In this document: positions 35,666-45,010 of the stretch, one piece after another
Layout of the letters: each line of letters starts with the position of its first letter
Numbering within the stretch: the first letter of the stretch is position 1
Origin: Umboniibacter marinipuniceus
Lineage (GTDB): Bacteria > Pseudomonadota > Gammaproteobacteria > Pseudomonadales > DSM-25080
Length of the DNA: 64,000 nucleotides
Assembly (NCBI RefSeq): GCF_003688415.1
Contig: NZ_REFJ01000003.1
Coordinates: 310,001-374,000, forward strand
Reading direction: 5' to 3'
Program-made: the position numbers and the translations under genes
The notes under the pieces: generated by a model
Told to the model about the DNA's origin: nothing
What the model saw: the letters and a program-made list of their open reading frames with translations, nothing else
Databases searched by the model: none

Positions 35666-36444
35666 TGTGCTGCCTCCGGTGCGATAGCCGGGATTGTCAT
35701 AAGATCTGCAGGAGCCTGCTTCTTAGCAATACGTAGACCTTGAATAATTGCAGAACGGTATGCGTCGTCCGTTAGAACTTCCCACTGACCCGAGTTGCTG
35801 TTGAATGCGATAGAAGTCTTCTGATCTGAAGACTGAGCCATAAGGGCGACACGGCCAATCTGTAGGACGTTCATTTCCTTAGGACCTTGACCGAAGTCAA
35901 TAACTTCCGAGTAATGATCAATCTTACGACCGTACTCGTTTTCAATCTTGTAAGCTTCCAAGACCTGACGGAAACGCTCGGCAATCGTTAAGCGTGGGTC
36001 AGTCATGTTGTCACGTAGATCAGCGATTCGCTGCTCGCGCTCTGACTTACGGAATGGCATATCAAGTGCCACGAAGTTCTCAAGAGCGGCCAACATACGA
36101 TCTGTAAGTGGCTGCATCTGACGCTGCATTACAGTTACTTGCTGGATCGATGCTTCGATGTTCGCAATGCTAGCTTCCTGACGATCAATAGACTGTTGCA
36201 TTTGACGATTGAAAAGCTTCAAACCATCAATTGAGTCATTAACCTGCTTATATTCTGAGATAATGCTATCCGCTTGTTCTTGGATAGCGTCGACACGTTG
36301 TTGCGAAGATGCACCATCTTGCGCAACGGCGTTGCCAACTTCGAGGACATTATCAAGTTCGTCTGCTAGTACTGAAGTACCAACAAGCGCACCACCTGAT
36401 ACTGCTGCGGCTAAAACCGCCACTTTCATACGCTGTTTTTTCAT
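35662..36444 (-). CDS. DUF3450 family periplasmic protein
   Basis: A 260-residue protein. A Sec signal peptide (about residues 1-28, AAAVSGGALVGTSVLA) is followed by a coiled-coil stretch of about 90 residues (QQRVDAIQEQADSIISEYKQ and RQMQQSIDRQEASIANIEASIQQ). A C-terminal part (FGQGPKEMNVLQIGRVALMAQSSD) conserved in DUF3450 ends the protein. It is the usual first gene of TonB2/TtpC operons, and its coiled coil could pair with that of TtpC. Its biochemical job is unknown. The 358-bp gap upstream holds the operon promoter; I see no clear Fur box there. Confidence 0.87.
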   Translation of the reverse strand: MKKQRMKVAVLAAAVSGGALVGTSVLADELDNVLEVGNAVAQDGASSQQRVDAIQEQADSIISEYKQVNDSIDGLKLFNRQMQQSIDRQEASIANIEASIQQVTVMQRQMQPLTDRMLAALENFVALDMPFRKSEREQRIADLRDNMTDPRLTIAERFRQVLEAYKIENEYGRKIDHYSEVIDFGQGPKEMNVLQIGRVALMAQSSDQKTSIAFNSNSGQWEVLTDDAYRSAIIQGLRIAKKQAPADLMTIPAIAPEAAQ

Positions 36445-36802
36445 TTGAATCCAAACCCCATGTTGGGAATTTATTGTCGTTTACATATTTAGAATATGAT
36501 GAACAGGCAGTCACCTAAGTGACGGCCAGCGTTAGCTGCATTCTACACACAGCATTACGAAAGTAGCAACGGCATTTAAAAAATGACGGAGACTGCTTTC
36601 TTATTATTCGATCACCTACTCACCCGTAAGGTTAGCACTGATCCGTTTATTGCGTAGTTCTAATACCTTTGGGTATAAAAAATACGGAAAAGTATCCACA
36701 CATTGTGCCTACTCCACTTAAAAAATCCAAGCCCTCAGTCTTAAAAATGCGACCAAAGGTGCGATTTGGGTCACACGAATGACTTAGCCGCGAAATCAAA
36801 GC
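36445..36802. other. Intergenic region upstream of the TonB-type operon
   Basis: A 358-bp gap between folA and the TonB-type operon on the same strand. It holds the operon promoter but no open frame that I would call a gene. A small inverted repeat (GTCACCTAAGTGAC, 36510-36523) lies 66 bp upstream of the DUF3450 start and could be an operator. No Fur consensus was recognised. Confidence 0.5.
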
Positions 36803-37312
36803 CTAGCGCTGACGGTCGTAGACTAAGAAACTATATGAATAGGGATTGGTTTCGGATGCATCGAAATCGCTACGCGCCACCTCAATCCAACCCGCCAAGT
36901 CTGGCATTTCAAAACGCGCATCACCAAAAACGTTGGCTTTGACTTCGGTGAAATAGATACGCGAAGCCTTGTCCAACGCCTGTGCGTAAATATTGGCACC
37001 GCCAATCACAACATACTCATCTACACCGTCAATTTCTGCCTGAGCCGAAGCAACTTGGTGAGCGGCCTCAAGATCATAGACAACGGTTACGCCGGGGAAG
37101 TTCCACTCGGCATTACGCGTCACCACAATATTCTTTCGCCCCGGCAGCGGCCTGCCGATGGAATCGAAGGTGGCACGGCCCATGATAATGGGCTTAGACA
37201 TGGTTACTTTACGAAAATACTTCAGGTCTTCAGGGAGATGCCAGGGTAATTTATTATTCACTCCAATTACGCCGTTTTGCGCTGCCGCAACCATCAGTGC
37301 ACATCGCACCAT
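36803..37312 (-). CDS. folA: Dihydrofolate reductase
   Basis: A 169-residue enzyme that reduces dihydrofolate to tetrahydrofolate with NADPH. The family pattern is clear: AAAQNGVIGVNNKLPWHLPEDLKYFRKVT (residues 10-38, with the catalytic acidic residue Glu28 or Asp29 in PEDL), IIMGRATFDSIGRPLPGRKNIVVTRN and VIGGANIYAQAL. The length is typical of the bacterial chromosomal form. The gene is divergent from thyA, 174 bp apart, and the two act in the same thymidylate cycle. Confidence 0.95.
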   Translation of the reverse strand: MVRCALMVAAAQNGVIGVNNKLPWHLPEDLKYFRKVTMSKPIIMGRATFDSIGRPLPGRKNIVVTRNAEWNFPGVTVVYDLEAAHQVASAQAEIDGVDEYVVIGGANIYAQALDKASRIYFTEVKANVFGDARFEMPDLAGWIEVARSDFDASETNPYSYSFLVYDRQR

Positions 37313-37486
37313 ATTGATTTTACTCCTATCTATAAACCTATTACCTCAACCGCTTACTGGGCCGACGAAAGGTGGTTAAATATCGATGCCAGCTAATTGC
37401 TAAGGAAATCTTAAGCTAGCCTTTATTGCCGCATTTAAGACTGATACCATCAATAAATCATTTGCTAACAGCACCGTACAAAACTT

Positions 37487-38338
37487 ATGAAACAATATCT
37501 AGATTTATGTCAACGAATTATCAACGAGGGAAGCTGGGTAGCTAACGAGCGCACCGGCAAACGCTGTCTTACCGTCATTAACGCCGACCTTGAATACACC
37601 GTTGGCCCCAAAAGTTTCCCGCTGGTTACCACCCGGAAGAGTTTTTACAAAGCCGCTATTGCCGAAGTGCTGGGCTACCTTCGCGGTTACGACAACGCCG
37701 CTGACTTTCGTGCCATCGGCACCAAAACCTGGGATGCCAATGCAAACAACAACGAAGCATGGTTAAACAACCCAGTTCGCAAAGGTGAAGATGACTGTGG
37801 TTTCATTTACGGCAAAGTTGCGCGAAATTTCCCTAAGCCCGACGGCGGCTCCATTGACTTGCTTAAGCAAATTATTGATGACCTTAGCGCCGGCAAAGAT
37901 AATCGCGGCGAAATCCTGACCTTTTACCACCCCGGCGCATTTCATCTCGGGTGCCTCCGGCCCTGCATGTATAGCCACCACTTTTCGCTACTAGACGGCA
38001 CTCTCTACCTCAATAGTACTCAGCGAAGCTGTGATGTCCCATTAGGACTGAACTTTAATATGGTGCAGGTGTATGTTCTATTGGCTTTGGTGGCGCAAAT
38101 CACTGGGCATAAGCCAGGCAAGGCATTCCATAAGATTGTTAACGCCCATATTTACGAAGATCAGCTGGAGCTTATGCGGGATGTCCAACTCAAGCGCGAG
38201 CCGCTGGCATCACCAACGCTGCACATCAACCCGAATATCAAGAGCTTAGAGGACATTGAAACGTGGGTAACCGTAGATGACTTCACCCTAGAGGGCTATG
38301 AGTTTCATCCCGCCATTGCCTACCCTTTTTCAGTGTAA
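37487..38338 (+). CDS. thyA: Thymidylate synthase
   Basis: A 283-residue enzyme making dTMP from dUMP with methylene-tetrahydrofolate. The catalytic cysteine is Cys160 in [40 protein letters not shown] follows with the dUMP-phosphate arginine. An insert after about residue 85 ([28 protein letters not shown]) places it with the slightly longer 280-residue group rather than the E. coli 264-residue form. It faces away from folA. In Pseudomonas lgt and thyA are co-directional; here thyA points the other way, converging with lgt. Confidence 0.95.
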   Translation: MKQYLDLCQRIINEGSWVANERTGKRCLTVINADLEYTVGPKSFPLVTTRKSFYKAAIAEVLGYLRGYDNAADFRAIGTKTWDANANNNEAWLNNPVRKGEDDCGFIYGKVARNFPKPDGGSIDLLKQIIDDLSAGKDNRGEILTFYHPGAFHLGCLRPCMYSHHFSLLDGTLYLNSTQRSCDVPLGLNFNMVQVYVLLALVAQITGHKPGKAFHKIVNAHIYEDQLELMRDVQLKREPLASPTLHINPNIKSLEDIETWVTVDDFTLEGYEFHPAIAYPFSV

Positions 38339-38339
38339 T

Positions 38340-38399
38340 CAACCGTGGTGATAGCTCGCTAATTTTCAATGTAGACAACAGTGGTGTTAGGTCGCTAAC
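38340..38399. repeat. Imperfect 23-bp direct repeat downstream of thyA
   Basis: Two copies (38340-38362 and 38377-38399) share 19 of 23 positions (CAAC-GTGGTG-TAG-TCGCTAA). The second copy is further part of the adjoining hairpin. They lie just after the thyA stop. Confidence 0.7.
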
Positions 38400-38404
38400 A
38401 CCAC
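38381..38404. terminator. Hairpin between convergent thyA and lgt
   Basis: A perfect 10-bp stem (38381-38390 with 38395-38404) has a GTCG loop, 43 bp after thyA and about 100 bp beyond the end of lgt. There is no strong T run on the plus strand, so terminator function is likely but weak. Confidence 0.6.
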
Positions 38405-38507
38405 TTCAATAGCAATGATACACTCAACCTGACTAACATTAATCAGGCGCACCCTGCCACTCACATCAGTTCTACAAAGACAAAATCGCAAGCTTGTTAG
38501 CAAGCGA

Positions 38508-39299
38508 CTATTTACCGCGCTGTCTCACCGCCAACACAAGCAGTACAACACCGCCTAAAATCATTGGCACGCACAGTTCCTGACCACGTGTTAACCCTCC
38601 TAGTATAACCGACGTAATACCTTCGTCTGGTTCGCGAAAGTACTCCACGATGAAACGGAAGACTCCGTAGCCCAGGAGGAAGATGCCCGACGCCGTATAA
38701 CGCGGCCGCGGTTTTAAGGTTACCAAAAACAAAATAACAAACAGTACAAGCCCTTCGAGAAACGCTTCAAAAAGCTGCGAGGGATAACGATAGAGCTGCG
38801 CGGGGTCGTTGGGAAAGATCATTCCATAGGCGAAATCTGCTGGAGCTTCACGCCCCCACAACTCTTGGCCAATGAAATTACCCAGGCGCCCTAAGCCCAG
38901 CCCAATGGGGGCTAACGGCGCGACAAAGTCAATGACATCGAAAAATGGCTTGTTGATCCGCCTTGCATAGAACATGATAGCCACGATCACACCGAGTAGG
39001 CCGCCGTGGAAAGACATTCCACCCTCCCAGATCCGCAGCGCCCATAGCGGATCTGAAAGAAAATAATCAAAACCGTAAAACAGCACGTAACCCAAGCGTC
39101 CACCCGCAATGACACCCAGCGCGCCATAACTAATGAGATCCTCAACTTGATTGCGAGCCAACGGGCTGTCAGTTCGGTTAGCCCGATACCACGCCAAACC
39201 AAAGGCAAAGGCTAGGCCAAACAGGTACATTAAACCGTACCAGTGGACCTCTAGCGGACCTAACTTAAAGGCGACAGGATCAAACTTCGGATAGATCAT
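38508..39299 (-). CDS. lgt: Prolipoprotein diacylglyceryl transferase
   Basis: A 263-residue inner-membrane enzyme that attaches diacylglycerol to the lipobox cysteine of prolipoproteins. About seven membrane helices are visible, together with the family signature GLGRLGNFIGQELWGRE (about residues 133-149) and HWYGLMYLFGLAFAF near the N-terminus. The arginine and glutamate of this signature are conserved. It abuts the TSUP gene with no gap. At least four lipoproteins encoded in this window would be its substrates. Confidence 0.95.
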   Translation of the reverse strand: MIYPKFDPVAFKLGPLEVHWYGLMYLFGLAFAFGLAWYRANRTDSPLARNQVEDLISYGALGVIAGGRLGYVLFYGFDYFLSDPLWALRIWEGGMSFHGGLLGVIVAIMFYARRINKPFFDVIDFVAPLAPIGLGLGRLGNFIGQELWGREAPADFAYGMIFPNDPAQLYRYPSQLFEAFLEGLVLFVILFLVTLKPRPRYTASGIFLLGYGVFRFIVEYFREPDEGITSVILGGLTRGQELCVPMILGGVVLLVLAVRQRGK

Positions 39300-40103
39300 T
39301 TAAACAACTCCCAGCAGTGCAGCCACTACCAATACCAGGTAGGCTGCGAAACTCTTTTTTAATTTTGACGGGTTAAAATGGTGAGCCAGCGCAACGCCCA
39401 GGGGCACGGTAAGGGTGCTGGTAAGCAACATTCCTAACACAGCCGGCAAATAGATAAAACCAACGGAGTAACTCAAACCCTCAAGCTCGCCATAGCCGAA
39501 AAACGCGTAGCTCAAGGTGCCGCTAAGTGCGATTGGCACACCACAGGCCGCAGCCGTCCCAACGGATTCGTGCGCACTAAACCCTCGATAGTTTAGCCAT
39601 GGCACCATCAGTGCGCCGCCACCAATGCCAAATAGCGATGATAACCAGCCAAAGCCAAAGGTAGTTGAAGCGCCACCAAGCGAAAAGCCCGAAGCATCCT
39701 TTGAGGCATGACGCTGCGGTGACCAGTTGGAAGCCATTTGCAGTGCCACCAATAACAAAAAGAAAGCGAATAAAATTATTAGCCAGCGACTATTAACTTC
39801 CGAGGCCACGAGTGAACCAACGCCAACCCCTAAGATTAGCGACGGCGCCGCCCATTTCACCACCCGCCAATTTACCGCTTGGCGCCGTGAATGCTGCTTA
39901 GCGGAACTAACACTGTTAAAGCAAATCAATGCGAAGGAGGTTCCCACTGCCACTTGCATGACCAGACTGGCATCAACGCCCAAACCAAGCAATACGAATA
40001 CCAACGCCGGCACCATCACGGTGCCGCCACCCACACCAAATAGCCCCGAGACAAAGCCAGCAAAGGCACCCAGGACGAGGAAAATTAGCCATTCAATAGT
40101 CAT
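39300..40103 (-). CDS. TSUP family (TauE/SafE) membrane permease
   Basis: A 267-residue inner-membrane protein of the TauE/SafE family with about eight hydrophobic segments. The internal repeat of the family is visible as GFVSGLFGVGGGTVMVPALVF at the start and WLSSLFGIGGGALMVPWLNYRG in the second half. Members export or import sulfite, sulfonates or other organic anions; the substrate here cannot be told. It sits between ptsP and lgt (start 4 bp after ptsP, adjacent to lgt), the same order as in Pseudomonas. Confidence 0.9.
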   Translation of the reverse strand: MTIEWLIFLVLGAFAGFVSGLFGVGGGTVMVPALVFVLLGLGVDASLVMQVAVGTSFALICFNSVSSAKQHSRRQAVNWRVVKWAAPSLILGVGVGSLVASEVNSRWLIILFAFFLLLVALQMASNWSPQRHASKDASGFSLGGASTTFGFGWLSSLFGIGGGALMVPWLNYRGFSAHESVGTAAACGVPIALSGTLSYAFFGYGELEGLSYSVGFIYLPAVLGMLLTSTLTVPLGVALAHHFNPSKLKKSFAAYLVLVVAALLGVV

Positions 40104-40107
40104 AGAG

Positions 40108-42378
40108 TTAGTCGGTAACTCGGCTTAATAGCAGCGGGTCAACACCGCGTTTGATTAGCTCGGACGCTACGAAACTTCGTAGTTCGGAAGCGCGATCGAA
40201 GTCCGCCGTCAACGCTAAAATTTCTTGCATATCAGCAAAGGGCAACTGGCGAATGACCGCTTTAACACGTGGCAACGCATAACTATTGAGCGAGAGATAG
40301 CGATAGCCCATAGCAAACAGCAACACGGCTGCGCCGGGGTCACTCGCGAGCTCTCCACACAAGCTAACAGGCTTGCCCTCTTTCGCCGCTGCCGTGGCAA
40401 CGTGCTGAAGCGCATTTAGCACCGCAGGATGATAACTTTCATAAACGTTGGAAACACGTTCATTATTACGATCAACCGCCAGCAAATACTGAATAAGATC
40501 ATTCGAGCCTACCGAGAGAAACGCCGCACGCTTGGCGAGACGATCCGCCAAATAGACCGCTGCTGGGACTTCAATCATCACGCCAATATCAGGCAGTTTG
40601 ATATCGTAGCCATCGGCGAGCATTTCTTCGTGAGCGCGAATAATGAGTTGCTCGGCGCGGTCAAATTCCTGCATCGAAGCAATCATCGGCAACATGATTT
40701 TGAGGTTATCAAGCCCCTCGCTAGCGGACATCATTGCCCGGACCTGCCCCAGAAAAATCTCCGGGTGATCAAGTGAAATACGGATGCCACGCCAACCTAA
40801 AAACGGGTTATCTTCCTCAATCGGAAAGTAATTCAATGGCTTATCACCACCTACGTCCAAAGTACGCATAGTCACTGGCTGAGGAGCAAACGCAATCAAT
40901 TGTTGACGATAAATTCGGCTCTGCTCCCGCTCACTGGGGAAGCGCTCCTTTAGGATAAAGGGGATTTCTGTTCGATAGAGACCCGCACCTTCGGCACCCA
41001 CCTCTTTAGCTTGAATCGCATCGGTTGCCAGCCCGGTGTTTGCCATGAGAATAAGTCGCTTGCCGTCGGGTGTGCGCGCCGGAAGATTCTTTAGCGCCCT
41101 AAGCTCGTTAGTCAGTTGTGCGGCCTGAGCCACAACCTCATTATAGTGTTCACGAATCTGTGGCTTAGCATTCAGAATCACATGGCCGCGGTAACCATCA
41201 ATGATTAACTCCTGGCCGTCAAGATCCTTTAGCTGAAGCTCTTCGCACCCCATTACCGTTGGGATGCCCATCGCTCGGGCAAGAATGGCCACGTGGGAAT
41301 TACTTGAGCCCTTTAATGACACTAATGCGGCAATACGCTTATGATCAATCTGCCCAAGATGCGTAGCAACTAAGCTTCGAGCTACTAATACACAGCGCTC
41401 AGGAAGATCTTTTCGCTCACTGACGGACGGTGCCAAATGCGCCAATAATCGCATCCCCAGATCCCTGACATCCGCTGAGCGCTCGCGAAGATACTCATCA
41501 TCCATGTTAGTGAATACGCGAACATGACCTTCAAATACCCGCGCGGTAGCGTACTCTGCGGCGTAACCGGCTTCGATTCTACGGACAATTTCACCACCAA
41601 TAGCTTGATCGTCAAGCATACGTGCGTAGACATCAAACAACGCGACTTCTTCACGGTTCAACTCTTCTTCAAGCGATACGGCCAACTGCTCCAATTCAGT
41701 TCGCAGTTCGGTCAGTGCGCCATTAAAAGCGGCAAGCTCAGCGTCTGGATCGGATACTTTACGTTTGGGTACGGAGCGGAAATCCTTCTGAGAGGAAAGA
41801 ACCACTGCGCGCCCAACGCCAATACCCGAAGCACTTGCCAACCCCTTATATATCCGCTCCTTACTAGGCTCGCCCAGCCTCTGAAGATCTTCGTTTTCCA
41901 CCACCTCGGCATAGGCCAAAACGCCGGCAAGCTGAGCTGATGCTGTAATGATGATGGACTCATCTTCCTCATCAAACGCTTTACGGGAACGATGCTGAAC
42001 AACGATAACGCCCAGTACTTTACCCGCATGCATAATAGGAGCGCCAAGAAAGGCATCGAAGGATTCTTCGCCAAGTGCTTTGACAAAATGGTAGCGAGGA
42101 TGATTGGCAGCGCCACTTAAATTAATGGGCTCTTCACGTTCGGCAACCCAACCTACCAGGCCTTGGTCAGCATCGAGAACAAGTTTCTTCTCCAGTTCCC
42201 GCGATAGCCCTTCGGTTGCCATAAGCGTGAGTTGGTGGGAATCACCATCGCGAAGCCAAATTGAGCAGGCGTCTGTTTCAACAGCAGCTCTAACCCCTTC
42301 AACAATGGTACGAAGTGCTTCGTCTAGCGTCTCCGCATTATTAACCTGTTGAACAAGTTTTCGCAGTGCCTGAAGCAT
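40108..42378 (-). CDS. ptsP: Phosphoenolpyruvate-protein phosphotransferase of the nitrogen PTS (EI-Ntr)
   Basis: A 756-residue protein of full PtsP length. An N-terminal GAF sensor domain occupies about residues 15-160 (ACSIWLRDG, GLVGWVAEREEPINL). A PEP-utiliser N domain and the phospho-histidine mobile domain follow (LVSLKGSSNSHVAILARAMGIPTVMG). The TIM-barrel PEP-binding domain has GLYRTEIPF, LDVGGDKPLNY, VMIEVPAAVYLAD, VGSNDLIQYLLAVDRNN and CGELASDP. It passes phosphate from PEP to NPr and EIIA-Ntr, regulating nitrogen and potassium balance rather than sugar uptake. It starts 5 bp after rppH, a conserved pair in gammaproteobacteria. Confidence 0.95.
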   Translation of the reverse strand: MLQALRKLVQQVNNAETLDEALRTIVEGVRAAVETDACSIWLRDGDSHQLTLMATEGLSRELEKKLVLDADQGLVGWVAEREEPINLSGAANHPRYHFVKALGEESFDAFLGAPIMHAGKVLGVIVVQHRSRKAFDEEDESIIITASAQLAGVLAYAEVVENEDLQRLGEPSKERIYKGLASASGIGVGRAVVLSSQKDFRSVPKRKVSDPDAELAAFNGALTELRTELEQLAVSLEEELNREEVALFDVYARMLDDQAIGGEIVRRIEAGYAAEYATARVFEGHVRVFTNMDDEYLRERSADVRDLGMRLLAHLAPSVSERKDLPERCVLVARSLVATHLGQIDHKRIAALVSLKGSSNSHVAILARAMGIPTVMGCEELQLKDLDGQELIIDGYRGHVILNAKPQIREHYNEVVAQAAQLTNELRALKNLPARTPDGKRLILMANTGLATDAIQAKEVGAEGAGLYRTEIPFILKERFPSEREQSRIYRQQLIAFAPQPVTMRTLDVGGDKPLNYFPIEEDNPFLGWRGIRISLDHPEIFLGQVRAMMSASEGLDNLKIMLPMIASMQEFDRAEQLIIRAHEEMLADGYDIKLPDIGVMIEVPAAVYLADRLAKRAAFLSVGSNDLIQYLLAVDRNNERVSNVYESYHPAVLNALQHVATAAAKEGKPVSLCGELASDPGAAVLLFAMGYRYLSLNSYALPRVKAVIRQLPFADMQEILALTADFDRASELRSFVASELIKRGVDPLLLSRVTD

Positions 42379-42383
42379 GCCGA

Positions 42384-42872
42384 CTAATCCTTGCTAAGTG
42401 AACGGTGAAGTAAGGGCAGAAGTTCATCCATGGCACGGCGGTAGACTTCGCGCTTAAAATTAACCACCATACGTAACGGATACCAATAGCTCACCCACTT
42501 CCAAGAGTCGAACTCAGGCTTGCCATAAGCGCGCAAATCAATAGCTGACTCTGGCGCGGTTAAGCGCAAGAGAAACCATTTTTGTTTTTGACCAATGCAC
42601 AGCGGTTTTTGACCGTGACGAATAAGCCTATGGGGCAGACGATATCGGAGCCAACCTCGGGTCTCACCGATAATTTCAACGTCGTCCTCTCGTAAACCAA
42701 CTTCTTCGTAGAGCTCTCGATAAAGCGCTTCGCGCGGCGATTCGTCGCCGTCTATCCCACCCTGTGGGAATTGCCAAGATGTTTGCCCTGATCGTTGAGC
42801 CCATAATACTTGACCGCTGTCATTGGTGATTATGATTCCGACATTTGGGCGGAACCCGTCCGAGTCTATCAC
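42384..42872 (-). CDS. rppH: RNA pyrophosphohydrolase (Nudix)
   Basis: A 162-residue Nudix enzyme that removes pyrophosphate from the 5' end of mRNA and so triggers RNase E decay. The Nudix box spans residues 38-60 with the GX5EX7REX2EEXG pattern complete. The start [14 protein letters not shown] matches the family N-terminus. The start codon is GTG at 42872 and is supported by an AGAGG site 6-7 bases upstream. It heads the operon rppH-ptsP-TSUP-lgt and is divergent from a HAD phosphatase gene. Confidence 0.95.
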   Translation of the reverse strand: MIDSDGFRPNVGIIITNDSGQVLWAQRSGQTSWQFPQGGIDGDESPREALYRELYEEVGLREDDVEIIGETRGWLRYRLPHRLIRHGQKPLCIGQKQKWFLLRLTAPESAIDLRAYGKPEFDSWKWVSYWYPLRMVVNFKREVYRRAMDELLPLLHRSLSKD

Positions 42873-43020
42873 CTGACACCTCTAAATTTTTTCAATTACT
42901 ACCATTGTTACTTTTTTCACTATTTTTTGCTAGTGATAGTTGTTACGAGTGGTTAAGCTAGAGCCCTCACAGGACGCTCAGACCCATGGGTCTATCGCTT
43001 AGAATTAAAGGATCTAGACT

Positions 43021-43674
43021 ATGGCACTCGCACTATTCGATTTGGACAACACATTAATAGTTGGTGATTCAGATCACTATTGGGGAGAGTTCCTCATTGC
43101 AAAGGGGCTGGTTTCTGAGTCTGAGCACCGCGAGAAAAATGATCAGTACTATCGCGATTATTTAGACTCAACGCTGGATATTAACGATTATTTGCACTTC
43201 GCCATGGGCCACTTCCACGGTAAGTCACTTACCAGCGTGCAGCCACTTCTGAACGAATATGTGGCTAACGTCACTCCTACCATTGCGCCACATAGTCGTG
43301 AATTGATCGAAGCGCATGATAGCGCTGGGGATACGCTCGTTATTGTCACCGCCACAAACCAAATCCTAGCGCAGGGCGTTGCTAGCGCACTGGGCGTAAA
43401 TCATCTCATCGCTACGGATGTGCGGGTGGAAGATGGCGTTATTATTGGCGGTTTGGACGGCGAGGCGAATTTCCGCGACGGTAAGATCACCAAAATGAAG
43501 CAGTGGATTAGCCAACACGGTGGTAGTTTGTCAGACGCTTATTTTTACAGCGACTCCCACAATGATATCCCCCTGCTTGAAGCGGTGAAATGGCCAATCG
43601 CCGTAGATCCCGATGAGAAACTTACTAACTGGGCGCTACTCAATGATCACCCCATCATTAGCCTAAGAGACTAG
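43021..43674 (+). CDS. HAD-superfamily hydrolase, subfamily IB (SerB-like)
   Basis: A 217-residue HAD phosphatase. Motif I FDLDNTLIVGD (nucleophile and acid/base aspartates at residues 6 and 8), motif II VIVTATNQ, a lysine in the EANFRDGKITKMK region and motif III YFYSDSHNDIPLLEAV are all present. The IB subfamily contains phosphoserine phosphatase and related small-molecule phosphatases, often given as histidinol-phosphatase-like. The substrate is not clear. The gene stands divergent to rppH in the same arrangement as in Pseudomonas. Confidence 0.88.
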   Translation: MALALFDLDNTLIVGDSDHYWGEFLIAKGLVSESEHREKNDQYYRDYLDSTLDINDYLHFAMGHFHGKSLTSVQPLLNEYVANVTPTIAPHSRELIEAHDSAGDTLVIVTATNQILAQGVASALGVNHLIATDVRVEDGVIIGGLDGEANFRDGKITKMKQWISQHGGSLSDAYFYSDSHNDIPLLEAVKWPIAVDPDEKLTNWALLNDHPIISLRD

Positions 43675-43729
43675 CTGAATATCAGCCAGTCTCTCTCCGC
43701 TCTCGGCGCTCGAAGATCGAATCTCAAGA

Positions 43730-44935
43730 TTATGATAGCTCGCGAACTACTCGACAGAAAATCGCCTTGAGATAATCGGTCTCTGGAATAGCTGGGTGTA
43801 CGGGATGATCGAAACCCTGGCGGCCATCAAAGAATATTTGTGCCTGACGATCAACATGCCGGCTTGCCACACGAACCACTTCACCTAAGCGCTCCCGCCC
43901 TAGATGCATCGAGCAAGACGCTGAAACCAACGTACCCTCGCTACCCAGTAAACGAATCGCCAATTGGTTGAGACGATGATATGCCTGTTCACCCTGCTTC
44001 AAGTCCTTGCGGCGCTTTATGAGCGCAGGGGGATCAACGATAACCACATCAAAGTGTTCGCCCTGATCAACTAGCTGCTTCATGACTTCAAAGGCGTTAC
44101 CGGTAATTGCTGATACCTGCTCCGCCACGCCATTGCGCTCGGCGTTCGCCAATACTTCCTCGCAGGCAAAGGCAGAGGCATCAACACAGACCACTTCACT
44201 CGCCCCGTGGCGCGCGGCCTGAACCCCCCAGCCACCTACATAACTAAAGACATCAAGCACTCGCTTACCTTTCAACATACCGTTAAGGCGGGCGCGGTTT
44301 TCGCGATGATCAAAGAACCATCCTGTCTTTTGCCCATCCATAATAGGCACTCGGAAACGCGTGTCGTTCTCAATGAGGATGACCTCTTCAGGAAGCTCGC
44401 CCAAGATGACCTCCACGTTTGGCTCAAGACCTTCATCCGATCGAGCAATTGAGTCATTGCGATAAACGATAGCCTTTGGTTCGAACACTTCGTTGATTAC
44501 GTTGACCACTGTTGGTCCAAACTGATCCATGAACACGGAATTTAGCTGTACCGAGAACACGTCATCGAAACGATCTATTACCAAGCCAGGAAGCCAATCA
44601 GCATCACCATGCACCAAGCGATAATAGGGCTGAGAGTAGGTCATCTCACGTAAGCTCAATGCCTGGCGAATCCGCTTCTTCAAGTCTCCCTTGCTAAACT
44701 CAGAGGTTTTAGTTCTACTCAGAAAACGCCCGCAAATCAGGTTATTCGGACTCATCACGGCCAAGCCTAAGCGCTTGTCATCATGGGCTTTTACTAACAC
44801 CTGTTCGCCTAACCCAAAGGTCTTCAATGAGGAGCGCTGCTTATCCACTTCATTGGAATAGAGCCACAGGTGACCACCACGAATGCGCTTCTCTGCACCG
44901 CGTTTGAGGAAGAGCGTATTTAGGCTATCTGACAT
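43730..44935 (-). CDS. rlmI: 23S rRNA (cytosine) methyltransferase RlmI-like
   Basis: A 401-residue SAM-dependent rRNA methyltransferase. The N-terminal PUA domain begins with TLFLKRGAEKRIRGGHLWLYSNEVD, which binds RNA. The central EEHD-type region and a Rossmann domain (KRVLDVFSYVGGWGVQAARHGASEVVCVDAS) follow, then the catalytic VDPPALIKRRKDLKQGEQAY and the SASCSMHLG cysteine. The closest E. coli relative is RlmI, which makes m5C1962 of 23S rRNA; the RlmK branch cannot be excluded. It is monocistronic, downstream of gcvH and its terminator. Confidence 0.88.
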   Translation of the reverse strand: MSDSLNTLFLKRGAEKRIRGGHLWLYSNEVDKQRSSLKTFGLGEQVLVKAHDDKRLGLAVMSPNNLICGRFLSRTKTSEFSKGDLKKRIRQALSLREMTYSQPYYRLVHGDADWLPGLVIDRFDDVFSVQLNSVFMDQFGPTVVNVINEVFEPKAIVYRNDSIARSDEGLEPNVEVILGELPEEVILIENDTRFRVPIMDGQKTGWFFDHRENRARLNGMLKGKRVLDVFSYVGGWGVQAARHGASEVVCVDASAFACEEVLANAERNGVAEQVSAITGNAFEVMKQLVDQGEHFDVVIVDPPALIKRRKDLKQGEQAYHRLNQLAIRLLGSEGTLVSASCSMHLGRERLGEVVRVASRHVDRQAQIFFDGRQGFDHPVHPAIPETDYLKAIFCRVVRELS

Positions 44936-44964
44936 GATGAAAAATTCTCCTGGGTATAAAACTG

Positions 44965-44988
44965 AAAAAGCAGGCCGTAGCCTGCTTT
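44965..44988 (-). terminator. Terminator of gcvH (minus strand)
   Basis: A perfect 9-bp stem (44967-44975 with 44980-44988) and a 4-base loop are followed on the minus strand by five T residues. It begins 22 bases after the gcvH stop codon. Confidence 0.9.
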
Positions 44989-45010
44989 CGTGCGAACAGA
45001 CGTGACTGAA

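Noticed and set aside
41524-41940. 138-codon plus-strand frame antisense to ptsP
   Set aside because: ptsP is certain here and the antisense product is low-complexity with no recognisable domain.
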